Source: JBFMDU01 sp034431935 (GTDB lineage: Bacteria > Chloroflexota > Dehalococcoidia > GIF9 > JBFMDU01). Taken from it: 7,870 bases of DNA. The notes under the pieces are model-generated. The model was given only the letters and a program-made list of their open reading frames with translations. It searched no databases and had not been told where the DNA came from. Numbering within the stretch: position 1 is the stretch's first letter; every line of letters starts with the position of its first letter. Shown piece by piece: positions 1-6,700 of the stretch. Where the stretch lies: positions 1 through 7,870 of the forward strand of contig DAOUCU010000038.1 in the NCBI GenBank assembly GCA_034431935.1. The letters run 5' to 3'. The translations under genes were made by a program, and so were the position numbers.

Positions 1-401
1 GGCGCAGGTTCGGCAGGCCCAAAGTATGCCCCCTCTGTGTTGAAAAAGCCAAGGAAGTCGATTACAAGGACGCAGCTAGACTCGGCCGGTTCATCTCCGA
101 CCGCGGCCGCATCGACACACGCCGGCGTACGGGCATGTGCGCCAAGCATCAGCGGATGGTTTCCCAGGCTATCAAGAGAGCCCGTCATCTGGCGCTCCTG
201 CCTTACACGGCCGAACACATTCACTACACGGGAGGCGTCGGTACCGTCGAAAGACCGCCCAGGGTGAGACTGCCGAGACGCGAGCCGTCAGCCACACCGC
301 CACAAACTGCTCAGGCTCCCACCCCGGCAGCCCAAACCCCAATACCAACTTCAGAGAAGGAAGAAAGTGCCCAAGCGAACATATCAGCCAAGGAAGCTTA
401 A
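1..401 (+). CDS. rpsR: Small ribosomal subunit protein bS18, 5'-truncated, with long C-terminal tail
   Basis: bS18 sits on the platform of the 30S subunit next to bS6 and binds 16S rRNA. The reading frame enters from the left edge (first whole codon at base 3) and gives 132 residues to a TAA at 399-401. The first 74 match the bS18 core: CPLC near the start (Cys9, Cys12 of the visible part), then DYKD, RFISDRGRI, RRRTGMCAKHQ with Cys46, and the hallmark IKRARHLALLPY near residues 58-68. The cysteine set is that of the zinc-binding form. Only the first few residues should be missing. bS18 normally ends about where EHIH falls (residue 74), yet this frame continues for 58 more residues rich in Pro, Ala, Thr and Gln, ending in a charged segment. 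The tail runs 35 bases into rpmH. Identity of the core is secure. Whether the tail is translated as written is less certain. Confidence 0.93.
   Translation, partial: RRFGRPKVCPLCVEKAKEVDYKDAARLGRFISDRGRIDTRRRTGMCAKHQRMVSQAIKRARHLALLPYTAEHIHYTGGVGTVERPPRVRLPRREPSATPPQTAQAPTPAAQTPIPTSEKEESAQANISAKEA
355..363 (+). promoter_or_regulatory. Ribosome binding site for rpmH
   Basis: The purine-rich AGAAGGAAG lies a few bases before the GTG at 367 and supports that codon as the bL34 start. It lies inside the coding sequence of the bS18 tail, so initiation on rpmH would occur on RNA that is also being translated as rpsR. Confidence 0.6.
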
Positions 402-510
402 GCGGGCCCGTACACACGGTTATCTGGCGCGAGCCGGCACCAAAGGCGGACGAAAAGTACTTAAGTCAAGGAAACTCAAGGGACGCTGGCGCCTGACGGT
501 GACCGACTGA
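367..510 (+). CDS. rpmH: Large ribosomal subunit protein bL34
   Basis: This is a very small, highly basic 47-residue protein of the 50S subunit that binds 23S rRNA. It begins PKRTYQPRKLK, continues RTHGYLAR and TKGGRKVLKSRK, and ends GRWRLTV, which is the bL34 family pattern along its whole length. The GTG start at 367 gives the usual short leader before KRTYQP and has a good ribosome binding site upstream; no other start places the conserved N-terminus better. The first eleven codons or so overlap the end of rpsR in another frame. rnpA starts 5 bases after the stop, the near-universal rpmH-rnpA order. A small oddity is a Trp where the terminal basic block normally has Lys or Arg. Confidence 0.96.
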   Translation: MPKRTYQPRKLKRARTHGYLARAGTKGGRKVLKSRKLKGRWRLTVTD

Positions 511-515
511 TTACA

Positions 516-878
516 GTGAACAGGGTAGGCGCTCTACATCGACGGAGCGAGTTCCAGACAGTCTACGAAAGGGGACATACTTGGACAGCCCACCCGCTGG
601 TAATGAAGGTCCTGCCCAATAGCACCGGAGCAAGCCGGCTGGGGTTTTCCGTAGGCAAGAGCGTCGGCAAGGCGGTGGTACGAAACCGAGTGCGGCGCCG
701 TTTAAGAGAAATAGCCAGGCGGATACTTCTGAAACCAGGATGGGATATCGTCATAATTGCCCGACCTGACAGTTCGAACAAAGACTATTATGAACTCAGC
801 GCAACAGTAGAAAAACTGCTGTGCCGTGCGCGGCTGATACGTGAGAGCAATGAAGGAACTGACACTAGAACTGATTAG
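516..878 (+). CDS. rnpA: Ribonuclease P protein component
   Basis: RnpA is the protein subunit of RNase P, which with its catalytic RNA removes 5' leaders from precursor tRNAs in the cytoplasm. The 120-residue product has the expected length. The N-terminus has the family form with basic residues and Phe13 in the pattern RRSEF-x2-V-x3-G. The central RLGFSVGKSVGKAVVRNRVR region (about 41-60) is the diagnostic RNR motif that contacts the RNA, followed by RRLREIARR. The GTG start fits the family N-terminus. No convincing Shine-Dalgarno precedes it, so translation is probably coupled to rpmH, which stops 5 bases earlier. The last 29 bases overlap the start of yidD. The C-terminal tail after about residue 108 is hydrophilic and not conserved in the family. 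Confidence 0.96.
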   Translation: MNRVGALHRRSEFQTVYERGHTWTAHPLVMKVLPNSTGASRLGFSVGKSVGKAVVRNRVRRRLREIARRILLKPGWDIVIIARPDSSNKDYYELSATVEKLLCRARLIRESNEGTDTRTD

Positions 879-1116
879 ACTATATCAGTCCACCATTTCC
901 CGGGTGACGCCGCCATCGTGCCGCTTTACCCCGACTTGCTCTCATTATGCCTGTGAAGCCATCGAGCGCTTCGGGCTGGCCTACGGCACATGGCTCACCG
1001 TCAAGCGGTTAGCTCGGTGCAATCCCTTTAACCCGGGCGGCTACGACCCTGTCCCTGAAGCCACGCCGGAGCACCGGAACCGCTCCGGCGTCATGGAGGC
1101 AACCGCAGGTGAGTAA
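850..1116 (+). CDS. yidD: Membrane protein insertion efficiency factor YidD
   Basis: YidD is a small protein associated with the inner face of the cytoplasmic membrane that aids YidC-dependent insertion; its mechanism is poorly known. I prefer the ATG at 850 (88 residues) over an in-frame GTG at 841, because families begin with a short Met-Lys leader before the amphipathic LIRLYQSTIS segment and neither start has a strong ribosome site. The family signatures are clear: PPSCRFTPTCSHYACEAIERFG with three cysteines, then the basic VKRLARCNPFNPGGYDPVP with a fourth. Roughly the last 20 residues after DPVP are variable, and their DNA contains a strong hairpin. The gene overlaps rnpA by 29 bases and the following lipoprotein gene by 8, consistent with coupled translation. 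Confidence 0.95.
   Translation: MKELTLELIRLYQSTISRVTPPSCRFTPTCSHYACEAIERFGLAYGTWLTVKRLARCNPFNPGGYDPVPEATPEHRNRSGVMEATAGE
1063..1091 (+). promoter_or_regulatory. 10-bp perfect hairpin just upstream of the lipoprotein ribosome binding site
   Basis: ACGCCGGAGC at 1063-1072 is exactly complementary to GCTCCGGCGT at 1082-1091, with a 9-base loop between. Eight of the ten pairs are GC. It lies in the variable tail of yidD, and the GGAGG serving the next gene begins 4 bases after the stem. No U-run follows, so it is not a standard intrinsic terminator. It may tune translation or RNA stability at this junction; the structure is seen, its role is inferred. Confidence 0.5.
1095..1099 (+). promoter_or_regulatory. 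Ribosome binding site for the PQQ-propeller lipoprotein
   Basis: A full GGAGG lies 9 bases before the GTG at 1109. It supports that start even though the GTG falls inside the last codons of yidD. It is the strongest Shine-Dalgarno match among the gene junctions of this operon. Confidence 0.7.
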
Positions 1117-2254
1117 ACGCCGCCGGCTGGTCATTATTGCCACGCTCCTGATGTCCTTGGTCGCCCTCTCAGCCTGTACCGGTCCCCCGCCGATACGCGG
1201 CTGGTCCGGTTTCGCCATCGGCAAGGACACCCTTTATCTGGGCGCCATGGACGGCCGTATCCTGGGGCTCAGTCAGACATCACGCGCCCAGAACCTGAAC
1301 TTTCCCGCCCAGGGCGAATGGGAATTCACTCCAAAAGTTACCGTACGTTCAAGCGGTTTTGGCTGCGCTCCTGCACCAACCACCTCAGCCACCTACGGCA
1401 CCCCCGGTCTTACCGGTGATCTTGTCTATGTTGCCACCTACGAAGGCAAAGTGATGGCTATCGCTGCTCAGACCGGCTCCCTGCGATGGGTCTATCCTCG
1501 CGAGACTGGCGAGTATCTCGGGAGCATTGTCGGCGCACCCGCTATTGCTGGCGACACCATCTATGTCACAAGCTCTGACGGCAAGCTTTACGCTTTCGAT
1601 ACCGCAACCGGCGACCGCCGCTGGGAATTTGCCACTTCGGGACGTATCTGGGCCACCCCAGCGGTGAGCGGTGATATTATTTACATCGGCAACTTTGAGG
1701 GCGATGGTTATGCTGTTTCAGCCAAAGATGGCAGACTGGTCTGGAACATAAAAACAGGAGCCGCGGTAGCCTCAGTCAGCGCCGGCAAGACCGGCCCGGT
1801 CCTCTTTGGTCTTTTTAACAATGAACTCCGCGCTTTCGACCCAAAGGACGGCTCCCCTCTCTGGCAGTTCCGGGGCAATAACTGGTTCTGGGCGCCGCCG
1901 CTGGTGAGCGGCAATTACATTTACGCATCGTGCCTCGACAGCTCTTTATACGCTATCGACGCCGTAAGCGGCCGCCAGTTGTGGAAATACGATGCAAAAT
2001 CACAGATTAATTCATCGCCACTGCTGTATGGCAACCGGCTGGTAGTTATTTCGCAAAGCGGTGATGTTTGCCTTGTAGACCCAAAGAATGGTACAGAACT
2101 CAAAAGAATCGCCCTCGGAGTCGAGGTGCTCGCACCGCCGGCGGTTTCCGGAGATATGCTGTTCGTCCATGCCAGAACTCAATGGGTCTACGGTGTTAAT
2201 CTTAAGTCGGGAGAGGTGGTCTGGAAATTCAACACCACTCCGCCGGCACGGTAA
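1109..2254 (+). CDS. PQQ-binding-like beta-propeller lipoprotein (BamB-like fold)
   Basis: This 381-residue protein begins with three consecutive arginines, a hydrophobic stretch (about 7-20) and the lipobox LSAC, so Cys23 should be lipidated and the protein held on the outer face of the cytoplasmic membrane. The mature part is made of repeats of the form GDxxYV...DGxLYAxDxxTGxxxWxF. By eye I count eight, near residues 38, 103, 148, 188, 229, 268, 308 and 348, which suits an eight-bladed propeller like BamB. The tryptophan docking positions are well kept in units 2-6 and 8. Nothing shows that it binds the PQQ cofactor; many proteins of this fold do not. It overlaps yidD by 8 bases and ends 14 bases before yidC, so a role in folding or inserting envelope proteins is a reasonable guess. 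I do not assign the name bamB, because that implies an outer-membrane assembly complex not shown here. Confidence 0.85.
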   Translation: MSKRRRLVIIATLLMSLVALSACTGPPPIRGWSGFAIGKDTLYLGAMDGRILGLSQTSRAQNLNFPAQGEWEFTPKVTVRSSGFGCAPAPTTSATYGTPGLTGDLVYVATYEGKVMAIAAQTGSLRWVYPRETGEYLGSIVGAPAIAGDTIYVTSSDGKLYAFDTATGDRRWEFATSGRIWATPAVSGDIIYIGNFEGDGYAVSAKDGRLVWNIKTGAAVASVSAGKTGPVLFGLFNNELRAFDPKDGSPLWQFRGNNWFWAPPLVSGNYIYASCLDSSLYAIDAVSGRQLWKYDAKSQINSSPLLYGNRLVVISQSGDVCLVDPKNGTELKRIALGVEVLAPPAVSGDMLFVHARTQWVYGVNLKSGEVVWKFNTTPPAR

Positions 2255-2259
2255 GGAAG
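2253..2259 (+). promoter_or_regulatory. Ribosome binding site for yidC
   Basis: AAGGAAG overlaps the TAA of the lipoprotein gene and sits 9 bases before the ATG at 2269, supporting that start and close coupling of the two genes. Confidence 0.55.
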
Positions 2260-2268
2260 CCAGCTTAA

Positions 2269-3030
2269 ATGAACCTCTGGAACACAATCGTCCTCGAGCC
2301 AGTCTTGAATGTCCTGCTGGCTATGGCAGGTATGCTTTTTCACAACTTCGGCCTGGCTATCATCGTTCTGACGGTTGTCATCCGCCTGGCCATGACCCCC
2401 CTTACCAACCGCCAGACCAGGTCCTCCAGGGCGATGGCCGAGCTTCAACCCAAAATCCAGGAGCTACAGCGTAAATATAAGCGGGACCAGCGCAAGCTTC
2501 AGGAGGAGATGTCCAAGCTCTATAAAGAAGCCGGAATCAGCCCGCTGGGATGCCTCTGGCCGATGCTCATCCAATTCCCTATCTGGATCGGCCTCTACCA
2601 GGCCATCATGCAGGCCATGGCAGCCAATCCCGAAGACCTGCTTAACCTGTCACAGCACCTGTACCGATGGGGCCTGGTACAACAGGGAGTACCTGCCCGC
2701 CAGAGCTTTCTCTGGCTCAACCTCGCTCAGCCCGATTCCTACATGGTCCTGGCCGTTCTGACCGGCGGCACCATGTGGGTACAGCAAAAGATGGTAACGC
2801 CACCAGCCACCGACCCTAAACAAAGACAGATGACCCAGATGACTACGATGATGATGCCGCTGATGTTCGGCCTGTTTACCCTCCAGTTCCCAAGCGGCCT
2901 GGCTCTCTACTGGGTTGTCTCCAATATCATCGGCATCATCATCCAGTACATTAGCGGCGGCTGGGGTTATCTCCGCACCCCGACAGTCCAGCCGGTACTG
3001 GTACCCCAGAAACCTGCAGAGAAGAAGTGA
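2269..3030 (+). CDS. yidC: Membrane protein insertase YidC/Oxa1 family
   Basis: YidC inserts and folds proteins in the cytoplasmic membrane, alone or with SecYEG. The 253-residue product is the short Oxa1-type form: it lacks the large extracytoplasmic P1 domain of Gram-negative YidC. Hydrophobic segments lie near residues 15-45, 94-116, 148-170 and 195-227. Arg39 in VVIRLAMTPLT is the conserved positive charge of the hydrophilic groove. The basic, helical loop at about 50-88 (PKIQELQRKYKRD...EMSKLYKEAG) is the cytoplasmic hairpin, followed by the family hallmark SPLGCLWPMLIQFPIWIGLY. The Met-rich MTQMTTMMMPLMF and FPSGLALYWVVSN (about 188-219) are also diagnostic. The C-terminal tail is short and basic. 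There is no lipobox, unlike many Firmicutes SpoIIIJ/YidC proteins. It lies directly before jag, the usual partner. Confidence 0.97.
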   Translation: MNLWNTIVLEPVLNVLLAMAGMLFHNFGLAIIVLTVVIRLAMTPLTNRQTRSSRAMAELQPKIQELQRKYKRDQRKLQEEMSKLYKEAGISPLGCLWPMLIQFPIWIGLYQAIMQAMAANPEDLLNLSQHLYRWGLVQQGVPARQSFLWLNLAQPDSYMVLAVLTGGTMWVQQKMVTPPATDPKQRQMTQMTTMMMPLMFGLFTLQFPSGLALYWVVSNIIGIIIQYISGGWGYLRTPTVQPVLVPQKPAEKK

Positions 3031-3032
3031 GG
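3029..3032 (+). promoter_or_regulatory. Ribosome binding site that decides the jag start
   Basis: GAGG, within TGAGGT, overlaps the yidC stop codon and is 6 bases before the ATG at 3039. It favours that ATG over the in-frame GTG at 3027, which would be too close and would add four residues not typical of the family. Confidence 0.6.
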
Positions 3033-3038
3033 TCGCTC

Positions 3039-3737
3039 ATGAAAGAGCTCGAGATAGGTGCTAAGACCGTCGAGGATGCTCTGGCGGTAGCTCTCCTGGA
3101 ACTCGGTGTGACCAGAGACCAGGTGGAGGTCACCGTCCTCAAGAAAGGCCGTGCCGGTGTTTTCGGCGTTGGCGCTGAAGATGCCAGAATCAAGGTAAGG
3201 GTCGTCGAAAAACCCCCTGTGGCAAAGACGACCGAGGCCGCGGACGGAGACGCAAACCGGCCTGTCACGGCCACACAGGGCAATGTCGCGCAGATAGCCA
3301 CCGAGGTCCTCACAACCCTCCTGCGCCTGATGAAAGTGAAGGCCGAAGTCATCGCCAGTCCCGGCAACGCTGAGGCGGCGGTGACCCTGGACATCCAGGG
3401 CGATGACCTGGGCGCGCTCATCGGCCGCCGCGGGCAGACACTGGCTTCCCTCCAGTTTATCGTCAGGCTCATCGTTTCGGAGCGCGTCGGCAAATGGCTG
3501 CCCATTGCCATTGATGTTTCCGGTTATAAAGAACAGCGCCGTCAGTCGCTCCGGCGGCTGGCTCTCAACCTCGCCGACCAGGTAAAGTCCTCCAGGCGGC
3601 CGGTCGTCATGGAGCCAATGCCGGCTGACGAGCGGCGGATTGTTCACCTTGCCCTGTCCGACCATCCGGATGTCACTACCCAGAGCACCGGTGAGGGTGA
3701 AGAGCGCAAGGTGGTCATCCAGCTCAAGAAGCGCTAG
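3039..3737 (+). CDS. jag: Jag/KhpB RNA-binding protein (Jag_N, KH and R3H domains)
   Basis: The protein has 232 residues from the ATG at 3039. Residues 1-55 match the Jag N-terminal domain: MKELEIGAKTVEDALAVAL, then VLKKGRAGVFGVGAEDARIKV. A short Ala/Thr-rich linker (about 58-82) follows. The KH domain spans about 83-162 with the GRRG loop at 129-132 in GALIGRRGQTLASLQF. The R3H domain covers about 165-232, with the Arg-x3-His signature at Arg199 and His203 (DERRIVHLAL). KhpB is an RNA chaperone that pairs with KhpA in Firmicutes and affects cell division and envelope synthesis; its substrates here cannot be read from sequence. Jag is very often encoded just after yidC, as here, 8 bases downstream. 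ileS begins 2 bases after its stop. Confidence 0.95.
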   Translation: MKELEIGAKTVEDALAVALLELGVTRDQVEVTVLKKGRAGVFGVGAEDARIKVRVVEKPPVAKTTEAADGDANRPVTATQGNVAQIATEVLTTLLRLMKVKAEVIASPGNAEAAVTLDIQGDDLGALIGRRGQTLASLQFIVRLIVSERVGKWLPIAIDVSGYKEQRRQSLRRLALNLADQVKSSRRPVVMEPMPADERRIVHLALSDHPDVTTQSTGEGEERKVVIQLKKR

Positions 3738-3739
3738 CC

Positions 3740-6700
3740 ATGTTTCAGGCCGTCAATCCCAAAGCCAGCTTCCCCGAACTGGAAGAGCGCATCCTCCATT
3801 TCTGGAAAGAGCATTCCATTTTCGCCAAGAGCATCGAGTCCCGCAGGCACGCGCCCCTCTTCGTCTTCTACGAGGGCCCTCCAACGGCCAACGGCAGGCC
3901 AGGCATCCACCACGTCCTGTCCCGCATCTACAAAGACATCATCCTGAGATACCGGACCATGCGCGGCTATTCGGTACCCCGCAAGGCCGGCTGGGACACC
4001 CACGGCTTGCCCGTCGAACTCGAAGTCGAAAAAAAACTCGGCTTCACCGGCAAACAGCAGATTGAAGAATACGGCGTCGCCAGGTTTAATGCCCTCTGTC
4101 GGGAAAGCGTCTTCACCTATCTTAAGGATTGGGAAAAACTTACCGAGCGCATCGCTTTCTGGCTTGATATGGCCCATCCTTACATTACCATGGACAACGG
4201 CTACATTGAGTCCGGTTGGTGGGCCATCAAACAACTCTGGGACAAGAACCTCATCTACCTGGGCTATAAGGTCACACCGCACTGCCCCAGGTGCGGCACT
4301 TCCCTGAGTTCTCATGAGGTCGCTCTCGGCTACAAGGACGATGCCAGCGACCCCTCGGTCTTCATCAAGTTCAAGGTCGACCTCAGTCACGGCAGACCGT
4401 CGGAAACCGCGCGCCGGACATTTGCTTCTAACGTACCGACCTATCTCCTTGCCTGGACGACTACTCCCTGGACACTCCCCGGCAACACCGCCCTGGCCGT
4501 TTCACCTCAAGCCGAATACGCCGTGGTCGAGCAGACCACGGAGACCGGCAAGGAACGGCTGGTGTTGGCTTCGGCCAGAATCAGCCACAGCATCAGAGGC
4601 AGCTACCAGGCAATAGGCACACTCAAAGGCAGCGAGCTCATCGGCTGTCACTATGAGCCGCTTTTCAAGCCCGGCGACTTCAACGTGGCCGTTGAACAGT
4701 TCGCGCCGAAAGATGGCGCCGACCGGCGCACCGCGCTCAAACTTGTCTATGAGCCGGCCCGGGCGGGGCATCCCGCTTCGGGCAATCCGCCGCTGAGCTA
4801 CTGGGTCATCGGCGGCGACTTCGTTTCCATGGAAGACGGCACCGGCATAGTACACATCGCCCCCGCCTTCGGCGAGGTGGACTTCACCGCTGGCGAGAGG
4901 GAGGGCCTGTACTTCGTCCAGCATGTAGATGGGGCCGGCAATATTACCGGCAGTTACCCATTCTCTGGCAAGTTCGTCAAGAAGGCCGACCCGCAAATCA
5001 GCGACATCCTCTCCAGCCGCGGGCTTCTCTACCGAAGTGAGCGCATTACGCATACGTATCCCTTTTGCTGGCGTTGTGATACCCCGCTCTTGTACTACGC
5101 CAAGCAAAGCTGGTACATCCGGACGACCGCCTTCAAGGACAAACTGCTCGCAGGCAATGAGCAAATCAACTGGTATCCGGAACATATCAAGTACGGCCGC
5201 TTCGGCGATTGGCTTGAGAACAACGTGGACTGGGCCTTCTCCCGCGAGCGCTACTGGGGAACACCCCTGCCCATCTGGCAATGCGAGTCATGCGGCCACA
5301 GCGAGTGCGTTGATGGCATCAGCGACATCAAACGACTCGCCGATACCGACGCCATGATGAAGAACGGTCAGTCTCTTGAAGACTGCCTGACAGACCTTCA
5401 CCGGCCCATGGTGGATGCTATCCTTCTCAAATGCGCCAGGTGCGGCAATTCAATGCGGCGGCGTCCCGAGGTTATCGATTGCTGGTTCGATTCCGGGGCT
5501 ATGCCCTTTGCTCAATGGCACTATCCCCATGAGAACAAGGCTGAGTTCGAAAAGCACCGCCAGGCGGATTTTATCTCGGAAGCTGTTGACCAGACCCGGG
5601 GATGGTTCTACAGTCTCCATGCTCTGTCTACCATGCTCTTTGAGAGGCCGGCTTTCAGGAACGTAATTTGCCTGGGTCACATTCTTGACGCCGATGGCGA
5701 GAAGATGAGCAAGACCCGCGGCAACGTTGTCGACCCCTGGTCGGTGCTCAACACCAGCGGCTGTGACGCGCTACGCTGGTACTTTTTCACCTCGGCACCG
5801 GCGGGCAATGTCCGCCGCTTCTCGGCCCAGATGGTGCAGGAAACCCTGCGCAGTTTTCTCCTGACCCTCTGGAACGCCTACTCCTTCTTCGTCATGTACG
5901 CTAACATCGACAGGTACGATCCGAAGTCAGCAGTCCCGACTTCGCTCAGCGACCTCGATACATGGATACTGTCTGAGCTAAACCAGCTCATTGCCGATGT
6001 AACTGAGGCTCTTGAAAAATATGATCCGACGACTGCGGCGCGCCGCATCGAGGGTTTCGTCGATGACCTCTCCAACTGGTACATCCGCCGCAGCCGCCGC
6101 CGCTTCTGGAAAAGCGAAAGTGACACCGACAAGCTGGCGGCGCACTCGACGCTCTACCGTTGCCTTACCACCCTCTCCCGGCTGCTGGCGCCGTTCATGC
6201 CATTCGTGGCCGAGGAAATGTACCAGAACCTGGTGCGTTCAGCTTACCCGGAATCGCCGGAGAGCGTGCATCTTACCGATTTTCCAACCGCCGACATGTC
6301 ATGCGTCGACCAGCGCCTCGCTGCCGAAACCCGCCTCGCCATCAGGATCTGCAGTCTCGGGCGGGCCGCCCGCGCCAGAGCTCAGGTCAAAGTACGCCAG
6401 CCTTTACCCCGGGCTATCGTTAAAGTCCGCAACGAACATGAGGCTGAAGCGGTCAGGAAACTGGCAGGCCAGATACTCGAAGAACTCAACATCAAAGAAC
6501 TCTCTGCCGATGCCCGTCCGGCGGAAGTCGTACTCTCCGATGTCGGCAAGGCACTTATCGAGAAAGAAGGCGATCTTTTAGTGGCGCTTCAGACCGAGCT
6601 TTCACCACAGCTCCAAGCCGAAGGCACCGCCCGCGAAGTGGTACGGCGCATCCAGACGATGCGGCGCCAGGCCAGCTTCGAAATCACCGACCACATCGTC

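Noticed and set aside
37..267. Short + strand frame starting at an ATG near the left edge
   Set aside because: The same bases encode the unmistakable bS18 core in another frame.
1109..2254. Quinoprotein dehydrogenase (PQQ-dependent enzyme)
   Set aside because: The protein is too short, is lipid-anchored, and has only propeller repeats; I see no dehydrogenase active-site signature or cytochrome CxxCH motif.
2967..3665. Long open frame on the - strand opposite jag (about 232 codons)
   Set aside because: It lies wholly antisense to a clear Jag/KhpB gene, has no recognisable domain, and is explained by GC-rich codon bias leaving few stops.
3737..3742. T-box or other leader controlling ileS
   Set aside because: Only 2 bases separate jag and ileS, so there is no leader; any control would have to be farther upstream.
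3734..4390. Long open frame on the - strand opposite the 5' part of ileS
   Set aside because: It is antisense to conserved IleRS catalytic sequence, and its acidic low-information translation matches no family I recognise.
4502..5281. 259-codon open frame on the - strand within ileS
   Set aside because: It is a shadow of the strongly conserved IleRS frame and has no independent start signal or motif.
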